From positions 1 to 64,000 of the forward strand of contig JAJDBW010000025.1 of NCBI GenBank assembly GCA_029261155.1: 64,000 nt of DNA, read 5' to 3'. The notes below the pieces were generated by a model that saw only the letters and a program-made list of their open reading frames with translations, did no database searches and had not been told where the DNA came from. Positions 34,464 to 44,465 of the stretch are shown in pieces. Position 1 is the first letter of the stretch. Each line of letters begins with the position of its first letter. The position numbers were made by a program, and so were the translations under genes. Origin of the DNA: Nitrospirota bacterium (GTDB lineage Bacteria; Nitrospirota; Nitrospiria; SBBL01; JAADHI01).

Positions 34464-37400
34464 TTATGGACTATCAAACAACAGTTTTAAAACAAATTCG
34501 CTGTTGGCATCGAAGGTGAAGGCGTAGGCGCCATCGCCATTGGTGGTTACACTTTGGCCCATGCCCAGAACTTCGACATTGACGTTGCCCACCGGCACGC
34601 CTGGGGCCGGGCCAACAGGGTCGAAGGTTTTTCCTTCGACGGAAACGGCAAAAGGCGCTACCGTGATGGTTTTGATCTTGGTATAGGAAACGCCATCGAC
34701 AAAAGAACTAATCAGGCTATTTCCGGCACCGCCGCTTGTGACGCGAACAAGGGTTAAATCTTCCGGGACATTAAAAATGACAAAGCTTCCATCGGTCGAG
34801 GTACTTGTGGTCGCACTATTGGGATACACGATGGTGCCTCCGATATTTCCGGCCAAATCGCGCGCTTCAATCGAAATGCCACTCACCGCTTTTTCTGTGC
34901 CAAGTAGGGTTTCAATATCGGAACCGACCACAATGAGGTCGTGCAGACCATCTAGATTATTATCGACGACGATAATGTCATCCGGTGCGGTAATGGTCAG
35001 CGTCTCGATCGATCTTTTGCTAAAGCGGCCGTCTCCATCTCCAAACAAGATATCGACATCATTTCCTACAGCGTTGGCGACGGCCAAATCGATCCGATTA
35101 TCTCCGTTAAAATCGCCCCAGGTAATAGCCGAAGGACTCGATCCCACCGGGATATTTGGAATAACGACGTCATCACTGTCTGTCAGTGGCGTAAATGTTC
35201 CACTCACATCGCTCGTGAGAATGGAAAGGGTCTCTGCGATTCGGTTGACCACCACAAGGTCCAATTGCCCATCTGCATTGACATCAATAACCAAGATCCC
35301 CTCGGGACCATCTCCGACCGGAGGGGTGTTAAAATCCGGAAAACCGCCCTCGGTATTCCCAAGTAAAACGCTTACAGTGTCTCCGTCCCGATTGGTTACG
35401 GCCAGATCGAGTCGATTGTCTGCATTAAAATCTGCGGCAGCCATATCCGTCGGCCTTGATCCCACGGCATGGGCATCGATTGCGCCATTTGCATTTAGCT
35501 TCGGAATAAACGTGCCATCCCCCAAGCCACTATAGACGATGACTTTGTTCTCCACAGAATCCGTTACGACAAAGTCTGGAATCGTATCGGAATCGAACAA
35601 GCCGATCACAACGGCACTTGGATCTTTATAAATATTCCCGGCATTCGGCTTATTCCCGTTACTATCGGTTAATGGAATTGCGGGGCTGACCGGAGAAAAC
35701 CCGCCCTTTTTATCGCCTAATAAAATAGAAAAAGAAGTGAAATCCCCGTCTCCATCGACGATGCCTTCGTGAACCACCAGCAAGTCGGCGATGCCGTTAC
35801 CATCGAAATCTCCAGCCGCAATATCACTTGGATTTGTACCGACGGCATAGCTTAAATTGGCAACAAATGTCCCATTTCCAGAACTATGCCCAAAAAACAC
35901 GGTCACGCTCGTCGTGGAAGTACAATTGACGATGGCAATGTCCAAAATTGCATCCTGGTCAAAGAAACCCAATGCCGATTTATAGGGACCGCCTCCAGTG
36001 CATCCTGCACCAGACAGTGTACCGGTAAATCGATTCTCAATTGTTGTTCCGGCAACGATGCCTTTAGTATTGTCGATGGTCACCCCTGCATTGGCAGCCA
36101 AGGTACTCATTTGCGCACGCGAGATGGCATAGAGATCCGCAGGAGCGAGCGAATCGACAAGGCCTGCCCGGGGGAAAAAGTTGTAGGTGTCATGGAAGCC
36201 ACTCTTTGCCGATTTAACGACGAAGCGACCATTCGATTCAAGCTCTCCGGTATAGTTTCCGGATCCGTCTACTGTCAGTGGTGCCGCATTGCCGGGTAGT
36301 CGGCCTAGCACACTCATTTCCGCCTGCGGGACCACAGAGTTATCCAGATCCCTTAAAACTCCAGAGACACTAACCGAAGATGGAACAACTTTCGACATGA
36401 CGAATTCGACAAAGGAGACGCCGTTGGGATAAATCCGCGCGATCATATTGCCCGAATCTTCCCCAGAAACAATTGAAAGATTGACGAGGCCGGGTGCCAG
36501 ATCAATGGTCTGAAAAATGCCATTGGTCGACGTGATTTGCTGCAGTAAATTACCGGACAGATCGGTAATCACGAGACGTACATCACTGGCGAGACGACCC
36601 GTATTTTGGTTGATTAAGTTTCCGTAAATCTTTCCTTGTCCTGTAGCCGGAATAACCGAAACCGCACTCAATAGATCGAACTTCGTCGCGGCATTACCAA
36701 TGCGAAGGGTTTGATAGGTGTCGGGCACGCCGGATTTGGATGTTTTAATTCGATAAAACATCCCCCCAACTAAGGGATATGCATCTGTGTCCACCAAATT
36801 CTTCTTTATAAGATAATCTCCCGATCCATCACTTTGGGTCTGAGACGAAAGAAGGATATCGACATTGGGCGGGTTGCCGGGTTCACAATCTTGAATGCAA
36901 TAAAGCCGATCAACGAGACCTAAAATCGTAAAGTCAGTCAGTGGGGCCGGGCTGCCATCTTCTATCGTGACCGATCCGGAAAGCGCTTGCGATTCGCCGC
37001 TACCTGAATTGAATAAGGACTGGACAAAAACAACACCAGGAAAGGAAGTCGCGATCAACCCGCCGGTTGAGATATTCTCGTTACCCGGTGTCCCGGTCGA
37101 AACTTCAGAACGGTAGTTTAAAAACACCTCGCCGGAAGGCAGATTGTAGATAAAGTAAAAACCGTCTGTACCTGTTTGTGCCGGATCGCTGGGTGTTTTA
37201 CAGGCTGCGCGTATGCTGTCGATTCCATTACCATCGGGTTGTGGCGGACGATAGACCGCAACAGCCCCAGGTATGACCGTCCCAGCCGCATCGGTCACCG
37301 TAAATTTCGCACAATGCTGAGTGGTGCCATCGCCAAACTGCACCCGTCCCGTAATAATACCCAGATTCGAATTGACGGCAACGCCCGCTTGTGCGGCAAG

Positions 37401-38366
37401 TTCGTTGATATAACTGTTTCCGTAAAGCGTCAGATTGCGGGTTAAGCCAGGCACCTCAATCGTCGTTTGAACGGGAATGGTACTCAGAGTGTGATAGCTT
37501 GACCAATATCCACTTTTTTCAACCTTCATCAAAAATGTTCCGCTCGTCCCGACTGGCGTTATCGAATACTGGCCGATCGAATTGCTCGTCGTTGTCAGCA
37601 GGTTATCCAAGGCACCCAGGACGGTGATGCCCGCCTCCGGGATTAAGGTATTTTCGGTTTTTGCCTCGAGTATAACTCCCTCCACCAAAACAGTGGAGAT
37701 CGGGATTGGAAAAACTTGAACCTTACCCACGGAAATTTTCCCGTCGAAAACCTTAATGCGCGCACTGCCTCGGCCGCCTCGGAAAGTCCATAGATACACA
37801 TCGCCCGGAGGAAGGTTAAAAATAGTGAAGGTCCCGGTTTCGGAGGTGCCTCGGTTATTGGAAAAATCGGGAACACCGCCCAAACCATTGTAAAAAAGAT
37901 CGCCCTTGATACAAATATTATCGATTACATTCACTGTGGGATCGTTCACCGGGCAAAGCGATCCGTCTGGTAGAACAAGATCATTTCCAATTTTGCGGCC
38001 TTCGGCGCGAATGGAAAGCAGGTTACCACTCACGTCGGTCACTTTTAATGCGACATCTTTCACGGGCACGCCGTTAGATATGGCCGTGCCGGTCACCACA
38101 CCCGTTCCGGGCACAATTTCTTCCTGGGCCGAAGAAAGTAAAGTTAAGAGCACCGCTTGTGAAATCACATTTACATTGCCATCCGGATTGGCTTTTGTAA
38201 TGGGTCCAGACCCGGTTTTGAAATTAAATAAAAAGGTTTCGAGGAAAGGCACGGAGCGTGTTGGGTCATCGATGTCTTGCGTACAACAACCCGGAAAGCC
38301 TTGTTCGCGACAAGCCGAAAGCAGAACGACAAAGAATAATAATATATTTAAGATTGTCTTTTTCAT
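34464..38366 (-). CDS. Giant lipoprotein of carboxypeptidase-regulatory-like and FG-GAP repeats
   Basis: The start at 38366 is preferred over one 36 bp upstream that would overlap the DUF1302 gene; it gives 1300 residues with lipobox LLSAC. The first 800 residues hold at least three beta-sandwich modules of carboxypeptidase-regulatory-like type, each ending in a K-S-G-x-x-x-x-Y segment (VEKSGYWSSYHTL, TSKSGVPDTYQTL, SAKSGFHDTYNFF). A run of about seven FG-GAP/VCBS repeats follows, with calcium-type loops (DFDGNGIADLLVV, DFNADNRLDLAVT, DVNADGQLDLVVV, DFNGDNRIDLAVA). A fourth sandwich module at the C-terminus stops before its KSG segment. It is probably a surface or periplasmic adhesion or matrix protein. 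It lies 11 bp after the DUF1302 gene. Confidence 0.85.
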   Translation of the reverse strand: MKKTILNILLFFVVLLSACREQGFPGCCTQDIDDPTRSVPFLETFLFNFKTGSGPITKANPDGNVNVISQAVLLTLLSSAQEEIVPGTGVVTGTAISNGVPVKDVALKVTDVSGNLLSIRAEGRKIGNDLVLPDGSLCPVNDPTVNVIDNICIKGDLFYNGLGGVPDFSNNRGTSETGTFTIFNLPPGDVYLWTFRGGRGSARIKVFDGKISVGKVQVFPIPISTVLVEGVILEAKTENTLIPEAGITVLGALDNLLTTTSNSIGQYSITPVGTSGTFLMKVEKSGYWSSYHTLSTIPVQTTIEVPGLTRNLTLYGNSYINELAAQAGVAVNSNLGIITGRVQFGDGTTQHCAKFTVTDAAGTVIPGAVAVYRPPQPDGNGIDSIRAACKTPSDPAQTGTDGFYFIYNLPSGEVFLNYRSEVSTGTPGNENISTGGLIATSFPGVVFVQSLFNSGSGESQALSGSVTIEDGSPAPLTDFTILGLVDRLYCIQDCEPGNPPNVDILLSSQTQSDGSGDYLIKKNLVDTDAYPLVGGMFYRIKTSKSGVPDTYQTLRIGNAATKFDLLSAVSVIPATGQGKIYGNLINQNTGRLASDVRLVITDLSGNLLQQITSTNGIFQTIDLAPGLVNLSIVSGEDSGNMIARIYPNGVSFVEFVMSKVVPSSVSVSGVLRDLDNSVVPQAEMSVLGRLPGNAAPLTVDGSGNYTGELESNGRFVVKSAKSGFHDTYNFFPRAGLVDSLAPADLYAISRAQMSTLAANAGVTIDNTKGIVAGTTIENRFTGTLSGAGCTGGGPYKSALGFFDQDAILDIAIVNCTSTTSVTVFFGHSSGNGTFVANLSYAVGTNPSDIAAGDFDGNGIADLLVVHEGIVDGDGDFTSFSILLGDKKGGFSPVSPAIPLTDSNGNKPNAGNIYKDPSAVVIGLFDSDTIPDFVVTDSVENKVIVYSGLGDGTFIPKLNANGAIDAHAVGSRPTDMAAADFNADNRLDLAVTNRDGDTVSVLLGNTEGGFPDFNTPPVGDGPEGILVIDVNADGQLDLVVVNRIAETLSILTSDVSGTFTPLTDSDDVVIPNIPVGSSPSAITWGDFNGDNRIDLAVANAVGNDVDILFGDGDGRFSKRSIETLTITAPDDIIVVDNNLDGLHDLIVVGSDIETLLGTEKAVSGISIEARDLAGNIGGTIVYPNSATTSTSTDGSFVIFNVPEDLTLVRVTSGGAGNSLISSFVDGVSYTKIKTITVAPFAVSVEGKTFDPVGPAPGVPVGNVNVEVLGMGQSVTTNGDGAYAFTFDANSEFVLKLLFDSP

Positions 38367-38377
38367 CACTTTTATCT

Positions 38378-40006
38378 CTAGAAACTGTATGTAATGTCCC
38401 AAAATATACGATCATTGTTATCGAAAAAACCGATGAAGTTAAACTCCCCCGGAAGGCCGGTTCCAATCTTTCCCTCAAAAAAATCCACGCCAAAAGAAAA
38501 TTGCACACGATCGGTAAAATTATATTTAGAACGCGGCCTGATCAACCAATCCTCATCGTTCACAAAATAAAGAACGAGCAGATTGACCGACCAGATATTG
38601 TGAATAAGTTCCTTTTGAATAAAGATAGCACCCACGGTATCAAACTCCTCCACGAGGATGAGGTCGCTATAGTCCAGAATGTACTGCTGAATCACCGCAG
38701 GAGAAATGTCCATGTCAAAGAGATATAAATCAAGACCGACAGCATATTTTAGATAATCGCTCTGGACCTCTCCCTCCTCCGCATTCAGACCGTCTCCAAA
38801 CCGCGCCCCAAAATTTTTCCCCGCGACATAAGTCGCTTCCATATTTAAAACAAATCGAGAAAAAGTTTTTGCCGCTGAAAGACCATAGATCGATAATCTA
38901 TTGTATTTCGGTTTAAAATTCACAACGGGCTCGGCACCGAAAACCCCTAAGCTGTCAATGGTTCGAAATGACGATGGAAAGTCGTCCCAGGTATAAAAAT
39001 AACTGCCCGAGAGTTCGAACCCGGTAAACACTCGCGTATAACGAAAGGCATATTCTGAATTTTCGATATGGTCAGGAAAGCCCTCCCATCCATGTTCAGG
39101 CTTTTCTAAACCGGGTAAAAAACGGAACTGTTCCCACTGTGTTCCCCTGGGTGCTGGACGATGCCCTCGCACCTCGGGAATGAGTATAAATTCGAACGTA
39201 TTCGATCCGAGATAGAGATCGGTCTTTATCATAAAGAGTGGAATATAACGGTCATCGATATCTCTTAGAATCAGTTCTCCGAAATCGAGGGGGTTAATCT
39301 CGTCCATCACGCGAGCACCTTCAACCACACCCCATCGAACAATCTGCTTTCCAAAACGAATGTCCACGTTTTGATAGTTCGCATCGAGAAAGAGCTCCTT
39401 CATTTCACAGCGATCTTGGACAACTTCGACACCCCGCACATTCGCGGCATCAAGACGATCTACGGCCGAACCGGTTATATTGTCTTCCAGGATTTGGTCC
39501 GGACCTTTTCGGGGATGAATCACATCGATACTTTCGACATCGTAGACGGCATCATAGAAACATTGCCCGCGGCCCGATACAGAAAAACGCCGGGAGAGTT
39601 GCGACTTTCCTTCCAATTGCGCAATGTTTAGAATTTTGGTCAAGGCACTTGGACGAACGATACGAAACGCCGATTCATTCCTTAAATATCCTCCCCATGC
39701 AATGTTTTGGTTCAGTCGATTCAGGAAACGATTTAATAAGGGTGTAAGCGCCGGCACATCGGCGGAATCATTGGCCGTGTTTTCCACCGGCGAATCTTGC
39801 GCCTTATTCTCTTCGAGAGATTCCTTTGTGGGCTCAGTTTCTTTTGCATTCAGCGTGGGAAAGACTTCAGAAACATCGACCTCTTCAGCACTTGCCAAAC
39901 CGCTTGAACCCAAAAAAAACATCGCCATGAATCCCAGCAAAAGAATACTGCATGTCAGAGACATAAGCTTCGAGGGATACCCTAATTTATGGAGTCGGAT
40001 CAACAT
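38378..40006 (-). CDS. DUF1302 outer-membrane protein
   Basis: The ATG at 40006 shares its A with the upstream stop (TAATG), giving 542 residues; the ATG at codon 15 would also leave a normal signal peptide ending LASAEE. After an acidic linker the protein shows the DUF1302 hallmark VDIRFGKQIVRWGVVEGARV followed by MDEINPLDFGELI, then strands through to an aromatic C-terminus (DITYSF). DUF1302 proteins are outer-membrane barrels often found with DUF1329 and RND transporters; neither is here. The close coupling to the TPR-barrel protein suggests that the two work together. Confidence 0.87.
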   Translation of the reverse strand: MLIRLHKLGYPSKLMSLTCSILLLGFMAMFFLGSSGLASAEEVDVSEVFPTLNAKETEPTKESLEENKAQDSPVENTANDSADVPALTPLLNRFLNRLNQNIAWGGYLRNESAFRIVRPSALTKILNIAQLEGKSQLSRRFSVSGRGQCFYDAVYDVESIDVIHPRKGPDQILEDNITGSAVDRLDAANVRGVEVVQDRCEMKELFLDANYQNVDIRFGKQIVRWGVVEGARVMDEINPLDFGELILRDIDDRYIPLFMIKTDLYLGSNTFEFILIPEVRGHRPAPRGTQWEQFRFLPGLEKPEHGWEGFPDHIENSEYAFRYTRVFTGFELSGSYFYTWDDFPSSFRTIDSLGVFGAEPVVNFKPKYNRLSIYGLSAAKTFSRFVLNMEATYVAGKNFGARFGDGLNAEEGEVQSDYLKYAVGLDLYLFDMDISPAVIQQYILDYSDLILVEEFDTVGAIFIQKELIHNIWSVNLLVLYFVNDEDWLIRPRSKYNFTDRVQFSFGVDFFEGKIGTGLPGEFNFIGFFDNNDRIFWDITYSF

Positions 40007-43000
40007 TAAAATGACCAATTGATATTCATACGAATCAGTCTTTGGCTATAGTCGCCTAAAGAGGCCGATTGTCCAGAAAGTTGTTGTTCAATTGTGACTG
40101 CGCCGGCCGACAAGTTTGAACTGTTCCGTTGTTCCGTATAACTTGCCTGCAGAATCACACCTTCTTGAAGGAGATAAGTTGCATCCAATGTCGCACTATG
40201 AAAAATATTTTCTCGCTTTTTAAACCCTTGAGAATCGTCATTAATAAAATTCACGCGATTAATATCGTAGGAAAAGCTAGCGTTAAAATCATTCATAATG
40301 AACCACGCAAACGTAAAGCCTAGGCCATGCGTTTGCGAGGCTTGATCATTCAGTTTGGCGTCGTTGTCTATAAATTGGTAGCGTACCGAGGCCCGCTTTT
40401 TGCTTAATCCCTTGTCATAGGTCAATCGGATCGTTTGACGCTTCGCATCAAAATCTGTATTCGCTGCCGAAATAAACGCATCGAAGAGATAGGCAAATCG
40501 AAGAGCCGAGTTTCGTTTCGTAAACCGAGACAGGTTGAACACCCCAATATGATCGGAGCCTGTTGATCCGCCACGGGCCAAACCATACTGGAAGTTATAA
40601 CCAATAGAATAAATAAAGGGCGCCGAAGTTCGAATTGCCGAAATCCTGAAAACTTCTTGACTGAAAATGGTGTTCGATTCAAAAAAGAAGGTGTTGTCTG
40701 TCGAAATTCCGATTGGAATCTGAAGACCCCTGTCTTTTTTTAATAGATAGGTCAACCTTAGTCCAATGCTCGAACGGATATCTGGATCGGGATTTTCTGA
40801 ACGGGCTGGATTACTGTCGTAGCTGAGCAAGACTTGGTTGATGTCAACAAAAAACCGTTTCTCTAAAGGTTTGAGTCTTTTTCTCGCCAAGTCTGTATCC
40901 GTGTTCTCTTCTCCATTCCAGAGATCGATATGATGTCTGTAAGAGCGAATGGCATCTTCGATGTTTCCTTCGGATTCATGAATGAAGCCGAGACGCTGGT
41001 GCGATAAACGATGCGATGGATTAACATCGAGGGCTTTAAGATAATACTTTCGGGCATTCTGATAATCGGATAGGCGTTCATAGGACCAAGCGGTCCAGTA
41101 CAGGCTCCAGTCATGATCGGGAAATAGGCCCAGTGCCGTCTCAAAACTTGCGATTGCACTGCGGTGGTCTTCTTCTAGCTGATAACGCCGTGCGCGCTTA
41201 TAGAATCGCGCCGCCATGGACAAGCCTTCTACCTTTTGTGTTGTGCGCTTGTGACCCACCTTCGCCTTATTCCGAAGCGCGGGTGTCATATTTTCGGATT
41301 TTAGCGCCTTGTCGTATTGCGCTTTGGCATCATGCCATTGATTGCCCGTTTCGTATAATTCACCTAAATAGTAGTTTGCTTTGCCATCGGAAGATTCGAA
41401 AAATCCCGCGGCATTCAATGCCTCAAACGCTTCTTTTTTCATCGAAACCTGGGTGTACAGCCGCCCCAATGCAATCCGAATTCGCGGATCGTCCGGCGCC
41501 AAAGCTTGTGCCTTCACAAGGAGTTCGATGGCCGCTTTTGTTTGACCTGCATCGACTTTCTCGAACGCTTCTTTCATCGAGGGGGCTGTGGCTGTGTCGA
41601 GTTCCTCAACTTTATTTTTTAAGCGTTCCATCACCTCTTGGCTATCGCCATACTTTTGCCATCTTTTTAATGCCTGATAAAAAAAGCCCCCCTTCTCATC
41701 AAGACCCGCTAACTGGCGTTGTGCCGCGGCAAATTCCGGTTTCGAAGTCACAATGAGTCTCAAGCTTAGGTTGGCAAGATCGCGCTGACCGTTTTGTTCG
41801 TAGAGTTGTGCTAATCGGTATCGTGTTTCCAAGTCTTCGGGATTAAAAAACGCGGCGCGCTGATATAGTTCAATCGCCTGCTCTAAACCCCCTGAAGCCA
41901 ACAATGTCTTTGCTTCTTCGAGGGTTTGTTTGACCGCTCGAAGCGCTTGACTTTTAACCGCTTCATTCCGTTCCATGGATAGGACTAAAATTTCTTTCAT
42001 CGGAGGGATTTTCCCATTTTGCGTCGCCAAGCCGATTTCATATTGTTCGCGCGCGAGTTTAAAAAGACGAGACACTTCGTAGACCTGTCCCAATCTTTGA
42101 TGCGCCTCTGTATAGTCGGGATTGATCTCAATTGCTTTCTTAAGGAATGTTTCCGCAAGGTCAAACTTTTCTTTCTGGGCCAAGAGATTTCCCAAATTTA
42201 AATATGCAGTAATCTGCTCTGGATCGAGTTTAATAATTTCTTGAAGTGTCGCTATCGCCGCGTTAATTTGTTTTTTAGAATCTTGCTCAATCCACAACGC
42301 CGTTAAGCGCTTCATTTCGATCCGGTCTTCTAAAGTCGTCAGCAGCGCTTCAAGCGATACGGCTTCTTGTCCCTCTTTATCGTCTATAAAAAGAATTGCT
42401 TTTTCCAATTCTGTTCGGGCGACATCGAGTTCATCTTTTGCAATATATATATCAATCAACATCTTCCTCGATTCGTTTAAATCGGGTTTTAGATCGAGCG
42501 AGGTGTTGATATGTTCGATCGCCTCATCAAGTCGGCCCTGCTTGCCTGAAACCACTGCCATGAGACGATGAATTTCGGGGTTTTTCGGCTGAAGAACAAG
42601 AACTTCCCTGAAGCGTTTTTCGGCTTCAGTCGTTTTTCCAGAGCGAAACAAAATGGCCCCTTCTCGCGTTTTAACCTGAATTGTAAGTCTCACGCGAAGT
42701 TCTTTTATTAGATTAGAAAGGGTCTCAATCAGAGGATCTGCTTTATCCTCGATCTTCGAGGACCCTGCTTCCAGGTATTCAATCGCCTTCTCGAAATTGC
42801 CTTTCCGCTCTTGCACTTCTGACAATCGAAGATAGGCCGGGACCATCGTCACATCGATTTCAACCGCCCGATTCAAATGACTTTCGGCATGATTAAGGTG
42901 ACCTTGGAAAAGAAAGAGGGTTCCGAGATTAAAGTGGGCCAATGCATGGTCAGGCTCCCCCTTCAGAACCGCCTTGAAAGCAACTTCCGCCGAACTCATA

Positions 43001-43143
43001 TCTCCATCACGAAATAAAGAAACGCCTCGCTCGAAGATGCCATTTAAATCTTCCTCCGGGTAGGCTTTTTCTTGGAGAAAAGTGATTAAAAGGATAGGAA
43101 TCACGAAACCCAAAAAAAGAAGATGACAATCTGAAGGTCTCAT
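40006..43143 (-). CDS. TPR array with C-terminal outer-membrane barrel
   Basis: The ATG at 43143 is preferred because a signal peptide follows (CHLLFLGFVIPILLITFLQE); a frame open 138 bp further upstream adds a basic, non-secretory leader. The protein has 1045 residues. Residues about 35-690 are tandem tetratricopeptide repeats (for example ALAHFNLGTLFLFQGHLNHA and EITAYLNLG-type units). From about 735 it has amphipathic strands beginning FFVDINQVLLSYDSNPARSE and ending RLIRMNINWSF, an outer-membrane barrel. TPR-plus-barrel proteins export glycans (PgaA/BcsC-like) or surface lipoproteins (Slam). Which applies is unknown. It heads an apparent operon with DUF1302 and the FG-GAP lipoprotein. Confidence 0.85.
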   Translation of the reverse strand: MRPSDCHLLFLGFVIPILLITFLQEKAYPEEDLNGIFERGVSLFRDGDMSSAEVAFKAVLKGEPDHALAHFNLGTLFLFQGHLNHAESHLNRAVEIDVTMVPAYLRLSEVQERKGNFEKAIEYLEAGSSKIEDKADPLIETLSNLIKELRVRLTIQVKTREGAILFRSGKTTEAEKRFREVLVLQPKNPEIHRLMAVVSGKQGRLDEAIEHINTSLDLKPDLNESRKMLIDIYIAKDELDVARTELEKAILFIDDKEGQEAVSLEALLTTLEDRIEMKRLTALWIEQDSKKQINAAIATLQEIIKLDPEQITAYLNLGNLLAQKEKFDLAETFLKKAIEINPDYTEAHQRLGQVYEVSRLFKLAREQYEIGLATQNGKIPPMKEILVLSMERNEAVKSQALRAVKQTLEEAKTLLASGGLEQAIELYQRAAFFNPEDLETRYRLAQLYEQNGQRDLANLSLRLIVTSKPEFAAAQRQLAGLDEKGGFFYQALKRWQKYGDSQEVMERLKNKVEELDTATAPSMKEAFEKVDAGQTKAAIELLVKAQALAPDDPRIRIALGRLYTQVSMKKEAFEALNAAGFFESSDGKANYYLGELYETGNQWHDAKAQYDKALKSENMTPALRNKAKVGHKRTTQKVEGLSMAARFYKRARRYQLEEDHRSAIASFETALGLFPDHDWSLYWTAWSYERLSDYQNARKYYLKALDVNPSHRLSHQRLGFIHESEGNIEDAIRSYRHHIDLWNGEENTDTDLARKRLKPLEKRFFVDINQVLLSYDSNPARSENPDPDIRSSIGLRLTYLLKKDRGLQIPIGISTDNTFFFESNTIFSQEVFRISAIRTSAPFIYSIGYNFQYGLARGGSTGSDHIGVFNLSRFTKRNSALRFAYLFDAFISAANTDFDAKRQTIRLTYDKGLSKKRASVRYQFIDNDAKLNDQASQTHGLGFTFAWFIMNDFNASFSYDINRVNFINDDSQGFKKRENIFHSATLDATYLLQEGVILQASYTEQRNSSNLSAGAVTIEQQLSGQSASLGDYSQRLIRMNINWSF

Positions 43144-43445
43144 TCGACGAGGGAACGGACCCTCCCAGGCCCTTCTAAACGTACAGAATAGAGAACTGAA
43201 ATCCGACACCAATTTCTTCCTTAACTTTTTATAGGATGTGCGCCGAAATCTTTTCACCTCGCCTAGGAGGCAAAAGAGCATAGAGGTATGTTTTTAAAGA
43301 GCTTTTTACTCTTCTGTATGACATATCTCCAGCAAGTTAGATGCAAAATGCTTCACATTGAGGTTATCATAGGGACGAAGATTGTCAATAAAGAGCAGGG
43401 ATCGTTAAGACTATTGATCGGATATCCAGCTATTCAGGGAACAGC
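43144..43445. other. Intergenic region upstream of the envelope operon
   Basis: About 300 bp between tsaD and the TPR-barrel gene, both on the minus strand. If the longer TPR start (43281) is used, half of it is coding. A minus-strand TTGACA exists near 43385, but no -10 lies at proper spacing. No terminator is obvious. Confidence 0.45.
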
Positions 43446-44465
43446 TTAAATAGTATGGAATTTTGGTAGGTCCAGATTTGGATCTGGATTGAGGTCAAGC
43501 AGAGCGTTTTTATCCCAGGAGGAAGCGGAAGATCCGGCCATGGCGATCATGGCTCCATTATCGGTGCAAAATTGCACGGAAGGGATAAACGCGGAGATTT
43601 CGCGAGATGCCGCCTCCTCTTCGATTCGTTTTCTCAAGAGGCTATTCGCAGCAACACCGCCACACACGATAAGATATTTGACTTTCTCCTTCTTAATCGC
43701 CAAGAACGTCTTTTCGATCAAACTCTCAACTATCGCATTTTGATAGCCTGCTGCGATATCGGCTAAATCAGAGGGGTTTTCAAGCGATTCAAATTTTTCA
43801 AGGCAACGCTTAAGCGCAGTTTTCAAACCACTAAAACTAAAATCGCAATGGGTCTTGGATTGGTAAGGTCTTGTAAAAGGCATTCTGTTTGGATCACCTT
43901 TTTTTGCCAGGCGATCGATAACCGGCCCTCCAGGATAACCGAAACCCAGCATCCTCGCCCCTTTGTCAAGTGCCTCACCGGCCGCATCATCAATGGTACG
44001 TCCCAGTGGACGATATTGCCCATGCCCAGACATATAATAGAGGTTGGTATGCCCACCGGAAACCACGAGGGCGACAAGCGGAAATCGTATTTCGCGATGT
44101 TCGATAAAAGCCGCTTCAATATGCCCTTCTAGATGGTGAACCGGGACAAGAGGAATCCCTAAGGCATAGGCAAGTGCTTTAGCAAAACTCACCCCCACAA
44201 GCAAGGCCCCGACAAGGCCCGGCCCCACGGTTACGGCAATCCGATCGATCTGATTGAGAGACACCCCTGCGCTCTGAAGCCCCTCTGCGAGCAAGGGACC
44301 GATCGTTTCAATATGGCGACGGCAGGCGAGTTCTGGAACAACACCGCCATATTTTTTATGCAAGTCGATTTGTGAAGACATCAAGTCCGATAAAATAATC
44401 CTGCCATCCTTCAAAATCGCAATGGCAGTTTCGTCACAAGATGTTTCGATACCCAAAGTAATCAA
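43446..44465 (-). CDS. tsaD: tRNA N6-threonylcarbamoyladenosine transferase TsaD
   Basis: The TTG at 44465 is chosen over the TTG at 44480, because GAGG lies nine bases before it and it gives the usual N-terminus ITLGIETSCDETAIAIL. The 339-residue ASKHA-fold enzyme transfers the threonylcarbamoyl group to A37 of ANN-decoding tRNAs. Motifs include the metal-binding His pair in PELACRRHIETI, AVTVGPGLVGALLVG, VVSGGHTNLYY, GEALDKGARMLGFGYPGGP and VCGGVAANSLLR. Other members of the t6A pathway are not nearby. Confidence 0.96.
   Translation of the reverse strand: MITLGIETSCDETAIAILKDGRIILSDLMSSQIDLHKKYGGVVPELACRRHIETIGPLLAEGLQSAGVSLNQIDRIAVTVGPGLVGALLVGVSFAKALAYALGIPLVPVHHLEGHIEAAFIEHREIRFPLVALVVSGGHTNLYYMSGHGQYRPLGRTIDDAAGEALDKGARMLGFGYPGGPVIDRLAKKGDPNRMPFTRPYQSKTHCDFSFSGLKTALKRCLEKFESLENPSDLADIAAGYQNAIVESLIEKTFLAIKKEKVKYLIVCGGVAANSLLRKRIEEEAASREISAFIPSVQFCTDNGAMIAMAGSSASSWDKNALLDLNPDPNLDLPKFHTI

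Noticed and set aside
34738-35535. 265-residue plus-strand open frame
   Set aside because: Antisense to the FG-GAP repeats; its Ser-rich low-complexity content is what the opposite strand of Asp/Gly repeats gives.
41133-41756. 207-residue plus-strand open frame
   Set aside because: Antisense to the TPR array and without recognisable motifs.
43350-43400. Minus-strand promoter for the TPR-barrel operon
   Set aside because: TTGACA and TATGAT occur but only 11 bp apart, too close for a sigma-70 promoter.
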